A stretch of DNA of 59,907 bases from Cyanophora paradoxa (GCA_004431415.1 QPMI01000314.1:1-59907); one strand, 5' to 3'; counted from the stretch's first letter, positions 33,318-42,987 are shown. Translations and numbers: made by a program. Notes: a model not told the origin generated them from the letters alone.

Positions 33318-34523
33318 ATGGCGTACATCCCGTGCGCTTCGCCGGTGCCGTGCGTCGGGACGCGCATCGTGCCAACCGCAGGGGCCGCCGCGTGCCCGGC
33401 CGGCCGCATTCAAAGTCAGGATGCCCGGCCGCCATCCGCCGGCGTCGTGTTCGGAGTCAGCCGCGTCGATGGTGCTAGCAGCTTGCGTCGGCCGCGTCGT
33501 CTTCTCGCGGTTGCGTCCAGCCAGTCCGAATTCACAGCAAATCGTCTTCGATCCGTCCAGCAATCCGCCGACGACATGCAGCGGCAGCGGAGGACCGAGG
33601 TGACAGCGGAGGCAGAAGGAGAGAAGCAGGAGAAACCGGCAGCGGCGGCATCGTCCAGCAGAAATCCGAACTGCCGCGTGGTTGTAATCACCTCTGGCAA
33701 GGGCGGCGTCGGCAAAACGACGACGACGGCCAATCTCGGCATGGCGCTTGCACGGCTCGGGCGGCAAGTGTGCGTCCTGGATGCGGACTTCGGCCTGCGG
33801 AACCTGGACTTGCTCCTTGGGCTGGAGAACCGCGTCGTGTATACGATTTCCGACGTGCTCGCGGGCTCGTGCCGCTTGGAGCAGGCGTTGGTGAAAGACA
33901 AGCGCGTTACGGGCCTGTCTCTCCTCCCGGCGGCGCAGAACCGGACGAAGGAGGATGTGAACTCTGACCAGATGATGAAGGTCGTCGACGGCCTTAGCGA
34001 GAAGTTCGAGTACATTATCATCGACTGCCCGGCGGGCATCGAGGGCGGCTTCCAGAACGCAATCGCCGCCGCGAAGGAGGCCGTCCTTGTGACCACGCCG
34101 GAGATCGCTGCCGTGCGCGACGCGGACCGCGTCGTGGGCCTTCTCGAGGCGTACGGAATCAACAGCATCAACTTGATCGTCAACCGTCTCCGACCCGGCA
34201 TGGTCCAGGCCAACGACATGATGTCTGTTGCCGACGTCGTGGAAATCCTCGCCGTGCCCCTTATTGGCGTTATTCCCGAGGACGAGAAGATCATCGTCTC
34301 AACCAACCGCGGCGAGCCTCTCGTGCTGGACGAGAAGCTTTCTCTTCCGGGCCTCGCTTTCGAGAACGTGGCCCGCCGCCTTGAGGTGTGCCTGACCTTG
34401 GTCTTGATGCGCGGCGTTCTCTCACTGTTCAAGCAGGGCGAGGACGTGGATTTCATCGACCTCGAAACCCCTTACACCAGCCTTTTCAGCAAGATCAAGA
34501 GGTTGTTCTCGAAGTCGTACTGA
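33318..34523 (+). CDS. minD: MinD, division-site-selection ATPase (nuclear-encoded organelle protein)
   Basis: ParA/MinD-family ATPase that binds membrane as an ATP dimer and, with MinE, places the FtsZ ring. Start at 33318 gives an N-terminal extension of about 120 residues rich in Ala, Ser and Arg, plausibly a transit peptide. Then the deviant Walker A (SGKGGVGKTTTTANLGMALA), VCVLDADFGLRNLDLLLGLE, Walker B region YIIIDCPAGIEGGFQNAIAA, and VTTPEIAAVRDADRVVGLLE. The C-terminal amphipathic membrane-targeting helix SLFSKIKRLFSKSY is intact. The ORF is open throughout, but 34386-34436 is a 51-nt, three-divisible GT-AG insert; without it RRLE joins GEDVDFIDLETPY, as in other MinD proteins. Final length is then about 384 residues. 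Plastid or mitochondrion is possible; Min proteins are known in both among protists. minE lies tail to tail 551 bp away. Confidence 0.93.
   Translation: MAYIPCASPVPCVGTRIVPTAGAAACPAGRIQSQDARPPSAGVVFGVSRVDGASSLRRPRRLLAVASSQSEFTANRLRSVQQSADDMQRQRRTEVTAEAEGEKQEKPAAAASSSRNPNCRVVVITSGKGGVGKTTTTANLGMALARLGRQVCVLDADFGLRNLDLLLGLENRVVYTISDVLAGSCRLEQALVKDKRVTGLSLLPAAQNRTKEDVNSDQMMKVVDGLSEKFEYIIIDCPAGIEGGFQNAIAAAKEAVLVTTPEIAAVRDADRVVGLLEAYGINSINLIVNRLRPGMVQANDMMSVADVVEILAVPLIGVIPEDEKIIVSTNRGEPLVLDEKLSLPGLAFENVARRLEVCLTLVLMRGVLSLFKQGEDVDFIDLETPYTSLFSKIKRLFSKSY
34386..34436 (+). other. Probable in-frame intron in minD
   Basis: 51 nt, starts GTGTGC and ends TTCAAGCAG after a T/C-containing tract. Retention adds 17 hydrophobic residues (from VCLTLVLMRG) exactly between RRLE and the GEDV block, where other MinD proteins continue without a gap. 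A retained form would still be translatable. Confidence 0.7.
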
Positions 34524-35074
34524 TCCAGTGGTAGTCGCACTTTCTTTTTACCCCTTCTGATCCTCTCCCATCCAAGCTACCTTCTTCCCTGTGTCCATCC
34601 TTAGCCTCATTTTTCGAGTGGCACTGTGCCCGTTTTGAATGAATGAATCGCCTCCTTGCAAAGCTCTTTGCAAATTCCGCGCATGCTCGAGCTCACGTCC
34701 AATTAATTCGCATGTGCCGGTTAGACTGCGAGGCCGGTCTGAGCGGCTAAGCTTAAGCTCTAAAGGCATATGCCGACGTCGACGAGTCCTGATTACTAAG
34801 TTATGGAAAAATAAAGGAATTGCATGCACATGCATTGCCTTGGCCTGCAGCTGGTCACGCCGGGTGTGCGCATGCATGCGCATTTGCTCATCGAGACAAT
34901 GCGCATGCCCGAAATTCAGACCAAGGGGCTAAAGGATAAGCCAGAAGAAATATTCAGACAAGTTCAGATATTCGAAGGCATCACACTGGTACAGGACGAT
35001 AAGGCATGCATATGGCTATCGCATTGGACGAGAAGCAGGGAGGGAGAGGAAGGAATCAGGAGAAGCGGAGGTGC
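34524..35074. other. Intergenic between convergent minD and minE
   Basis: 551 bp, AT-richer, no coding region supported. An AATAAA lies at about 34810-34815 on the + strand, nearly 300 nt after the minD stop. Several GCATGC/ATGCAT palindromes occur near 34820-34910. Confidence 0.45.
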
Positions 35075-35827
35075 TCACGCGGAGTCCGACGAGGACTCGG
35101 GCGTGCTCTTGCTGGGAGAGACTGACGCAGAAGGCGACGGGCTGCCCGAGGAAGCGCCGGGCGACCCCTCCCCGCGAGCAGAGGAGTTGGTCTTAATACT
35201 CTTGATAGGGAAGTTCGCAATGAGCGCCGTCACGCGGTCGTCTGCCTCCAGAGCGAACTCGACTTCTTCCTGCTCCAGATCCACGTACTTGCTGACGACG
35301 GAGAGGATCTCCCGTCGCATGTCGTCCATCGCCTCCGGAGACATGTCCGTCCGGTCGTGCGCGATAACCATCTTTAGTCGCCGCTTCACGTCGTCTCGGC
35401 TGTTGAAGGTCTGCGGGAAGAAGATCTTCCGGATCTCGCTCCAGATGAGGTGCAGCGCCGAGTTACGCCCCTTGCGCATGTTGGCCTGTATGCAAGGCGC
35501 GCCGACGCCCGCGGCCGAGCTGCTCGACGCCACAGCGTCGGTAATAACCCATCCAGCGACGGCGTCGGCATCGCCGCCGAAGAACTCGCGCCGCGCCGCG
35601 AGGGGGCGGTCTGCAACAAAGCTGGTCCCTAGAGGGGATGCGGGCTTTCGATGCACGACCCTGAGAGCCCTGCACAATATCACACTGTCAGCCAAAGCCT
35701 CTGGGCAGCCCGAGGCGGTTCCCGTGCGTGCTCCCGCCGCGAACCTCGGCGTCTCCGCGCGTGCCGATTCAGGCAAACACCGTGCATGGGAGCCGCTTGC
35801 TGGCACGGAGACGACGAACGCGGCCAT
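35075..35827 (-). CDS. minE: MinE, topological specificity factor (nuclear-encoded organelle protein)
   Basis: MinE stimulates MinD ATPase and confines MinD/MinC activity away from midcell or mid-organelle. 250 codons, start MAAFVVSVPASGSHARCLPE at 35827. An N-terminal extension of about 140 residues (Ala/Ser/Arg-rich, likely targeting) precedes the MinE core: SRDDVKRRLKMVIAHDRTDM (the anti-MinCD/MinD-binding helix region), then MRREILSVVSKYVDLEQEEV and EFALEADDRVTALIANFPIK (dimerisation domain). A C-terminal Ser/Pro/Glu-rich tail of about 40 residues follows, absent from bacterial MinE. No intron is required, although the long N-terminal part could hide one. No minC or FtsZ gene lies in the window. 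Confidence 0.88.
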   Translation of the reverse strand: MAAFVVSVPASGSHARCLPESARAETPRFAAGARTGTASGCPEALADSVILCRALRVVHRKPASPLGTSFVADRPLAARREFFGGDADAVAGWVITDAVASSSSAAGVGAPCIQANMRKGRNSALHLIWSEIRKIFFPQTFNSRDDVKRRLKMVIAHDRTDMSPEAMDDMRREILSVVSKYVDLEQEEVEFALEADDRVTALIANFPIKSIKTNSSARGEGSPGASSGSPSPSASVSPSKSTPESSSDSA

Positions 35828-35926
35828 TGAAGAAGAAGAGCTGCTGGCGCCAAACCCAGGGTACGCTACTACGAATCACCGGGTACGCCAGAACAAAAAG
35901 ACAGCGCGAACTAGGCAGGCCGCAGG
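35828..35926. promoter_or_regulatory. Divergent promoter, minE and U1-70K
   Basis: 99 bp between the two start codons, the shortest divergent spacer in the window. It contains GAATCACCGGGTACGCC and an A-rich patch (ACAAAAAGACAG) but no recognisable core element. Confidence 0.4.
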
Positions 35927-37540
35927 ATGGCGGGGGTCGAGCATGGCTTCGATCTTCCGGTGCCGCCGCCGCCGCCGTTTGCCTCGGGCGCGAACTCCAT
36001 TGGGCCCGGCTCGATGGGAAGGCCTCCTTTCCCTCCGGGAATGCCGCCGCCACCTGGAATGCCCCCCGGCATGCCCCCGGGCATGCCGCCCGGCATGCCG
36101 CCGCCCGGCATGCCTCCCGGTGGACTCGCTCGCCCGCCCCCGAAGCCACGTCTATGCAATGCCCCCGGTCCGCGCGGTCGCGTCGCGCGCGATCTTCCTG
36201 TCTAAGCTTCGTGACCGCAGGTACGATGACGGCGCCCCAGAAGGTGTACCAGCTTCCCCCGAACATCATGCAGCTGTTTACACCCCGCCCGCCCATCCCG
36301 TACCTGCGTCCGCTTGAGCGCAAGCGTAAGCTTCCGAAGTACGAGGGAGTTGTGTCATATATCGCCGCGGTACGACCTGCCGTGCGGCTTAGCTCGAGAA
36401 CCGTCTCACTCGCCTCGCGCAGTTCGAGGATCCGACGGAGATGGACCCTTCCACGTTCCAGCCTAAAGAGACTCGGGCGGAGCGCAAAACTCGAATCCAG
36501 AAAGAGCGCGAGGAGCGGGCCCGTAAAGCTGTGGACGAGGCCATGAAGGACTGGAATCCGCACAACGACCCGAACATCACTGGCGACGCGTACAAGACGC
36601 TCTTTGTCGCCCGCCTCAGCTATGACACGACGAAGAGCAAACTGAAACGGGAGTTCGAGCAGTACGGCGCGATTAAGAAGATCCGCATGGTACGTCAGCA
36701 AGTCGTCTCGGATTTGATTGAACGCTGACGCCAATTCAGATCGAGGACACGAAAACAGGGAAGCCCAAGGGCTATGCATTCATCGAGTTCGAGAGGGAGC
36801 GGGATATGCGCGTGGCGTACAAAGAGGCTGATGGCAGGAAGATCGAAGGACGTCGCGTTCTTGTCGATGTCGAGCGGGGTCGCTCGGTGAAGGGATGGAA
36901 GCCTCGCCGTTTCGGTAACAGTTCATTTATCATGCATTGTGTGAAACCGAGCTGAGAGCCTTCACGCAGGTGGAGGTCTAGGCTCATCGCGTGCTCCGCG
37001 CCGGAAGGGAGAGAAGCCTCCTGGGTATTTTTGGCTCTGTCACCTCTTAAAGCAGTTGATAATAGTCTTCCGTGTGCAGCCCGAGCCGGCCACCTCCGTC
37101 GACCACCAGTGCCTCTCGGTGCGTTCAGACAATCAGAGCTTTCAGGCCCGCCCTCTAGCTACCCCTAGAGCTTTGAATGGTTTTGGCTCCAGGGACCGCG
37201 ATCGCGATCGTGATAGGGACCGTGACCGTGAGCGCGAGCGTGACCGTGACCGGCATGTTTCTGAGTTGTCTTGTTGGCCCCCTGCCTTCCTCTTTGATGT
37301 TCTGCATAGTGATCGTGACCGGGATCGGGATCGCGACCGCGACCGCGACCGCGACCGTGACAGGGACCGTGACCGAGGTAGGTGCCTGAGCCTGTGGCGT
37401 TATCTCTTCTGATCCCTGGGTTCACAGATCGCGACCGTGACCGGAAGGACCGCGACCGGGACCGTGGCGAATCAGATCGGGATAGCAAGAGGCAACGGAC
37501 GGATGATCGCGATGGAAAGCGGGAGCGTGATCGTGACTAA
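35927..37540 (+). CDS. SNRNP70: U1 small nuclear ribonucleoprotein 70 kDa (U1-70K)
   Basis: Binds stem-loop I of U1 snRNA in 5' splice-site recognition. Exon 1 (start 35927) encodes a Pro/Met-rich leader with PPGMPPGM repeats, then splices to the conserved N-terminus [20 protein letters not shown] and [39 protein letters not shown], and the [60 protein letters not shown]. Downstream exons encode a Gly-rich segment and an Arg-Asp repeat tail (RDRDRD) ending KRERDRD, stop TAA at 37538-37540. Introns here are mostly ordinary (for example GTACGTCAGC to CCAATTCAG within the RRM), unlike the GC-box introns elsewhere; one in the RD tail appears to be GC-AG (starts GCATGTTTC near 37252, ends ATAG). 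The PPGM leader is unusual for U1-70K. Confidence 0.92.
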
Positions 37541-38194
37541 TGCTGAAACCTGCGTTCACAGGTCCGCAATCTATGAGAGTGCCTGATTATAGCATGCTGC
37601 TAAACATACAGCCTTGGACAGAGCTCAGCTGCTACCAGATCTACATGTTCCCGAACCACTTCCAGATTCTCTTCCCTGCTTCAAATCAACCCTCTGTGTG
37701 ACCATGATCATGAAGGCTGTAGCTAGCCTTGTTGGCAACTTAGGGCTGACCTGTACATGTTCGAATTTCGAATTTTTCGATGTACATGTTGCTGCATTGC
37801 ACACGTATCACGTCTTATTTGATAAATGTGCATGCATGTATACTATGATATGTCCCGGGTCCCATGGCCAGTGTCCATACGTACACTATACCTATACGTA
37901 TACTTCCCGTGTCTGCGCATGCGCGCGGGGCCGGCAGCTGCAGTATACGTACTAGTACTTGTAGCCAGGACTTGCAATTGCGATTTTAGTACTAGTTCGT
38001 GACGTCCAATTGCAAATGCTGCTCCGAGGCTCTTCTTGATCAACTCTAATAGGCGGGATATGCAAAAAACTATTTATCACTTGCAGCTGCCCAGCCTGGC
38101 AGCCTGGCCATGGCAGAGCTCGAGGGCGGCGGGCACTCTCCTGTTTCTGTTTAATTTGCAGAGTTACACATTATGAATATTGCATGCGCCTAGT
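37541..38194. other. Intergenic between convergent genes, with one dispersed-repeat copy
   Basis: About 650 bp, AT-richer, no coding region supported. It includes the dispersed motif at 37752-37814 and many TAC/GTA-rich short palindromes (ATACGTAC, TACTAGTA) near 37870-37960. Confidence 0.5.
37752..37814 (+). repeat. Dispersed AT-rich motif, copy A
   Basis: Core TTCGAATTTTTCGATG followed by TTGCTGCATTGCAC and CGTATC. The same core recurs at 52009-52065 and 52919-52970. Copy A has an extra TACA after the core. All copies lie in spacer or 3' flanking sequence. Confidence 0.7.
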
Positions 38195-38836
38195 TCAGAG
38201 GATATGTTTGCAGAGGATAGCTGCCCACTCTTCTGTTTCTGTAGCACCGACCTTGAACTCCACAAATTCAAGATCCTTCATTGCTTCCAGCAGGGCCTCT
38301 TGAATAACACTCACGTTTTCCAGCAGCATCCCACTCAAAACAAGCTCTCCTCCAGGCCTCAAACGAGACACGATCTCGCCTGATTTGAGCATGTCTCTCA
38401 CGACGATATCTCTGATATTGCAGACGACGATGTCGAATTGCTTGGACAAAGGAAAATCACCAGCAAGGTACAGATCCAGATTAACGTCGTTCAGGGTTGC
38501 GTTGGCCATTGCAGCGTCCAAAATAGCCTGATTGATATCAGTCCCACAGGCCCTCGCTCTGCCAACTTTGCCGGCGAAGATTGCAAGAATCCCGGTTCCG
38601 GTCCCCAGATCGCAAAGGCTTGCGCCGGGCCGCCGCGCGATGACCTCCTCCAGCAATTCCACGCACATGCGCGTGGTTGTATGTACGTAAGCTCCGGCCC
38701 CCCATACGTAAGCTTGGTTGGTGACCAGATATACAGTTCGGGTGGAGCTGGATTTCGCCTTTGCTGCCTCGAGCTCCAACCGATCGTCGCCGACGACGAT
38801 GCGACAGCAAGTTCCGATCTGCAGCTCCGACAGCAT
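38195..38836 (-). CDS. PrmA-like SAM-dependent methyltransferase (ribosomal protein L11 methyltransferase family)
   Basis: 213 codons, single exon, start MLSELQIGTCCRIVVGDDRL at 38836. PrmA features: WGAGAYVHTTTRMCVELLEE (equivalent of the FGTGxHxTT motif), SAM-binding motif I SLCDLGTGTGILAIFAGKVG, the acidic strand-2 end ARACGTDINQAILDAA, FDIVVCNIRDIVVRDMLKSG in place of the NIL catalytic motif, and RLRPGGELVLSGMLLENVSV. It lacks the N-terminal substrate domain of bacterial PrmA, so the substrate (L11 or another protein) is not certain. No targeting peptide is obvious. No intron, in contrast with most neighbours. Confidence 0.8.
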   Translation of the reverse strand: MLSELQIGTCCRIVVGDDRLELEAAKAKSSSTRTVYLVTNQAYVWGAGAYVHTTTRMCVELLEEVIARRPGASLCDLGTGTGILAIFAGKVGRARACGTDINQAILDAAMANATLNDVNLDLYLAGDFPLSKQFDIVVCNIRDIVVRDMLKSGEIVSRLRPGGELVLSGMLLENVSVIQEALLEAMKDLEFVEFKVGATETEEWAAILCKHIL

Positions 38837-39345
38837 GGCTGCCGGGCTTGCAACAGCGAAGCTGCCACTGCGCGTGCCGGCGACTCGGAGCGCCGCAGGT
38901 AGCTAGGCGATGTTGAGCGCTAAGCAGAACGGCTAGAGAGCTGGGGCAGCGGCAGCTCGGGGCAAGAGCGGGCCTTTGAGAGGGTCAGAGTGGTCTGAGC
39001 GGTCCCAGCGGCGTCTGAGCTGGCAAGAGCGGGCCTCTGAGCGGGCAGAGCGGTCCTCTGAGCGCCGCAGTGAGCGGGCCATGGGGGGTACGTGGCCAGC
39101 TCCAGTTGCCGCATTCTAAGCTAGCCAGGCGCCCGCGACGCCTTGCGGTCGCCTGTAGCTAACGTGTGGAACCTCCGTCGCGCGAGATCCTGCTCCGCCG
39201 CCCAGTTCAACAATCCGATCGCTGTCAAGTTCGGAGGGCAGCACTTAGCTCTGTACGCTAGCTGAAAGTGTTCTATATCGGCTTATAGAAGCGTACGGGC
39301 GTCGCGAAGTCGGCCGTGCCCACGGCTAATCTGGAGTTCTGAACG
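38837..39345. promoter_or_regulatory. Divergent promoter spacer with a short GC-rich minisatellite
   Basis: About 500 bp between the methyltransferase and the next + strand gene. No coding region supported. It contains the tandem motif described separately at 38954-39075. Confidence 0.4.
38954..39075. repeat. Two tandem copies of a roughly 60-bp GAGCGG-rich unit
   Basis: GGCAAGAGCGGGCCT begins both halves (about 38956 and 39016) and shorter variants of CAGAGCGGTC and TCTGAGCG follow. It lies in the upstream region shared by two divergent genes. Confidence 0.65.
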
Positions 39346-40529
39346 ATGTCGAAACCAAAGCCGAAAAGCGAGCAGCTTCTGGAGGAAACAAAGGCACTGG
39401 AATCACGCCTAGCCGAACTCCGCGCTGCCATGGCTAAGGAGCGGGAAAAGCGCGAGGCGGTGCCGTGCGCTGTGCTGCTAGCGCTCCTGCTGTGCGCGAC
39501 ACTAATGCACAGGAACAGGAGAACGAAAGATGGGGGAGGATTTTGGCGCTCTGGCAGGGACGGAGCTCTCCACTCGCACGCGAAGGAAGTCCTGACAACG
39601 CTCAAGACAAAAACAACTCGCCCAGGTACCGTACGACCGTGGCTGATGCGAGTGCCACAATATCACTTAAATGCCTTGCAGCAGAAATGTCAACCAGAAA
39701 CAACGTCACGATGGGAATGACTGGAAGCTCACAAGGAAGGTGTGTCTGGCATAAACATGGCTTTTCCTGTCCTTAATATTTTTTCGCGACCACAGCGTGT
39801 CCCCCCCGCCACTGCCACCCCGACCGACGCGCTCTGGCGACGGCGAGAAGGAGAATAAGCCATCGCCAGAGCATCCACCAAGGCGAATCGCCGACAGCCC
39901 TCCAGAATGGAACTCTGGGCACTCTTGGGCCGGGCCAGAGGAATCAAACTTTCCAGAGGAGCAGCCTTTCCACATTCTCCCTCCAGACGATCCGCTGCTC
40001 GCGGTGTGCTTGGTCTAGCGGAGCACATACTTTTGGCTGAAGCAGTGCATACAGAACCTGACCGTTCGCCCTGAGGATTTTGGAGCAGCACCGAGCCCAC
40101 CTCCGGCTGGCAGTCTCCTGGATGGAGACGTTGGTTCGTTGATTACTATCCGACGTCACTGTGACCTTCTTTTTTTGAAACCCACTGCAGATGAGGAGGC
40201 CAACAGGAGAGCGGTTTGCTCTCTGCAGCATGCATCATGCCTGCCATTGAATGAACTTTACTGATCAAGAGCTGCAGTTCCAGGAGGCGCTTATGGCATG
40301 GAGGGGGGGAGGGAGCACGAAGTCCTCTCTGGCAGCAGTCGGCCCAAACAGCCACAGCACAGGAGTCAGCGTTGTGGAGGGAAAAGTTATGGATGTGCAG
40401 ACAGAGCCCGTGCAGAAGAAGGTTGTTGAGGTGCGCCTGACAAGAGCCTTCCGACCGGGTGGCAGGGCCCCCGAGAACTCCTACTTCAACAAGCTCCTCC
40501 AGCAGAAGAGGCCTGAATCGGCCACCTGA
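39346..40529 (+). CDS. Uncharacterised coiled-coil protein
   Basis: No family recognised. Start MSKPKPKSEQLLEETKALES at 39346 with a heptad-like helix through LAELRAAMAKEREKRE. After a short intron the next exon reads EQENERWGRILALWQGRSSP. A Pro/Ser-rich exon (PPPLPPRPTRSGDGEKENKP to FHILPPDDPLLA) follows near 39.80-40.01 kb, then NLTVRPEDFGAAPSPPPAGS, DEEANRRA and the last exon FTDQELQFQEALMAWRGGGS to ENSYFNKLLQQKRPESAT, stop at 40527-40529. Introns are ordinary (for example ending CTTTTTTTGAAACCCACTGCAG near 40190). The segment LQFQEALMAWRGGG looks conserved and would be the best search probe. Possibly cytoskeletal or ciliary, unproven. Confidence 0.55.
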
Positions 40530-40724
40530 TCTACCCCCTCAGCAGGGATGACGGTAGCTCGCTATAGCTACAGTACTAGTAGCCTGCACTACACTCTTCT
40601 AGTTCTAGTAATCTTCTTGTACACGTAGAAGAGCTCTAGCTATAGAGCGAGATCTTCTTGCTCAGCGCACGCCCTCAACGACCAGAAGGCGCGGGTTCGG
40701 CCCTAGCCGCGGTCACTTTCTTCG

Positions 40725-42915
40725 ATGGCGCCCTGGCGCGGAAGGGCTGCCCCGATTCGATGGACGGCGCTTATCTGCCTGCTTCTGGCTGGTCCGGCGC
40801 TTGCCGCTCTCGACGTGCGCCCTGTCCGTCCCCAGCGGCACTGCTGCAGCTGGCGAGCTAACCGGGCCGTCGCTCAGCCCAACGCGGCACAGCTGATGTT
40901 CCAGAAAGCTCAGGGCTTTGCGAACGACCTGAACTACGGCGAGCTACGCGCTCGCGCGCCTCGACGTAGCTAACCTCAGCCGCCTGCAGACGATGCGATC
41001 GATATCTATGAGGAGATTCTGCAGTCTTTCCCAGGCACGCCGAACGTAATGTTCAGTCTGGCCTTCGCGCTGCAGCAGAGCGGCCGGCCCGAGCGGGCCA
41101 TCGCCATCTACAAGGACATCGAGGCCATCCTTAAGGCGACAAGTGCGCCATGCGCCGAGCGCTAGCGCGACGGCAGGCGGATGAGGGCGCCGCAGATTCG
41201 CCGGGCCTGGACGCCGTCTACCTGAACATGGGCCAGATCCTTTACACGCGCTCGAACGTGGAGGGCTCCGTCCGCTATCTGGCGAAGGCCATTATCGCGA
41301 ACCCGAGCAACCAGGACGCGCGCACGAACCTGAAGACCGTCCTCGAGTTTTGGGACGTGCGTGACAAGTACACCCTCAAGCGGGACGAGTCCCTCCGCCA
41401 CGGTGCCCGCCCCCGGCCGCGCGCGCGCCCCGGCGGCAAGCGGACGCGGCGCAGTGAACGAGACCGATGAGGTGTACCCGCTCCGGACGCCGGAGACGGT
41501 CGTCATCGCCCGCCGGCGCTTCCCCGAGTACAAGCCGCAGGCGCTCTCCCCCCCCTCCCCCCCGCCTACCCCCGGGCCTGCGGAGGGGGTGCGGGAGCGA
41601 CGGGGCGGGGACAGGTGTGCGTGGCGGGGCTGACCTGCCGGCGTCTGCATCTCTTCGAGCGGGCGCTGAGCTCCGTGATCCGGTGCGCGGGGCGGGCGGG
41701 GGGCGTCGCGGGCCGCGGGGCGCGAGCGAGGGCGGCAGGCACATGGAGGCGGACGAGCCGAAGGTGAAGTACGAGATCGCGTGGGTGGACAACGGGTCGG
41801 AGCGGCGGCAGCGGGCGGTGCTGAACTCGCGCTACGAGGTCGAGAAGTTCGCGATGTTCGACGCGAACTACGGCCTCTCGTACGGCATCAACGTCGCCTT
41901 CTTCGGCATGTGCCGCGCCAAGTACATGCTTTCCATCGAGGAGGACTGGCCCGCCCCGCCCCGCCCCGCCCCGCCCCGTCCCGCCCCGCTCACCTCCCCC
42001 AGCAGGGAGTGGCGCGCAAACGTGGTGCGCGGCGGCCTGCAGCGCGGCGGCGGGGCGCGGGGGTGACGCGGGGGCGCAGACGGGGCAGGTCATCCGGGCG
42101 GCGATGGACCTTCTCGAGGCGCGCGGGGGTCCGGGCCGGGTCGCCGGGGTGCGGGGCGGGGCCGGCGCTGAGGCGGGGGCCGCCAGGCGGACGAGCGGGT
42201 GGCGAGCGTGAAGCTGCGGAGCGTCGGGACGGACGCGCACCTGCCCCTCAGCGAGCTCAGCGTCAGCCCGCTGATCTCCTTCCGCACCACCGCCGTCCCC
42301 GAGGCCCGCCCCCGCCGCCCCGCCGCCGGCGCCACGGGGGCGCTGACGCCGAGCAGGGGCGGCTGTGGTACCAGCTGCTGTGCCGGGACACGGTCAACGG
42401 GAAGTGGAAGGGCCCCTACAGCAACGGCGGCGTCCTCCTCCACCGCGAGCGCCTCCTCCGCGAGGCGCGCCCCGCCCCTGCCCCCGCGCCGCCACCCGCG
42501 GCCCCCGGGGGCGGCGCCCGAGGCCGGGGCGCAGGTGGGCCCGCAGAAGGAGGACGTGCCGGACTCGGAGGTCGACTACATCGCCGCCGTCGGCAAGAAG
42601 CGCTTCTGCGGCGCCGTCATGCGCCTCGAGCCGGGGTCCGCCCCGCCGCCGCCGCCGCCCCGCCGCCCCGCCGACCCCGCCCCGCCCCAGCTGCGACGGG
42701 CTCCACTGCGGGGCGGCCTTCGACCACATCGGAGACTCGCAGAGGTGCGGCGCGCCGGGCGGCGCCGCGGCGGGGGCCGACGGCGGGGGGTGGGCGGGGG
42801 CAGCCCCGGGCGGTTCGACGTGCCGAACCACGGGGGCAACACGATCGTTTTCCACTCGCCCGAGAACCCCATGCGGCCCCGCGAGGAGCCCGCCCCCGCC
42901 CTCGTCGCCCCCTGA
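40725..42915 (+). CDS. Secretory-pathway TPR plus GT-A-like glycosyltransferase protein
   Basis: Start at 40725; hydrophobic signal sequence ALICLLLAGPALAALDV. TPR-like helices follow: AAQLMFQKAQGFANDLNY, DAIDIYEEILQSFPGTPNVM, FALQQSGRPERAIAIYKDIE, VYLNMGQILYTRSNVEGSVR and LAKAIIANPSNQDARTNLKT. The C-terminal half resembles GT2-type transferases: VAGLTCRRLHLFERALSSVI, YEIAWVDNGSERRQRAVLNS, MFDANYGLSYGINVAFFGMC and AKYMLSIEEDW (acidic metal-site-like motif), then RLWYQLLCRDTVNGKWKGPY, SNGGVLLHRERLL, DGLHCGAAFDHIGDSQR and RFDVPNHGGNTIVFHS near the end. TPR fused to a transferase is known for OGT, but this transferase half is different and lumenal (inference). Intron 41136-41176 is GC-AG with AGGCG on both flanks. 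Confidence 0.7.
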
Positions 42916-42987
42916 CCCCACCCCACCCTCCACCACTCCCTGCTGTACCCCTCTTTCAAACGACTGCCTAGAGCTAGGGGCGAGGGG

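Noticed and set aside
37190-37540. RD-repeat region as an independent simple repeat
   Set aside because: It is in frame with, and expected at, the C-terminus of U1-70K, interrupted by three introns.
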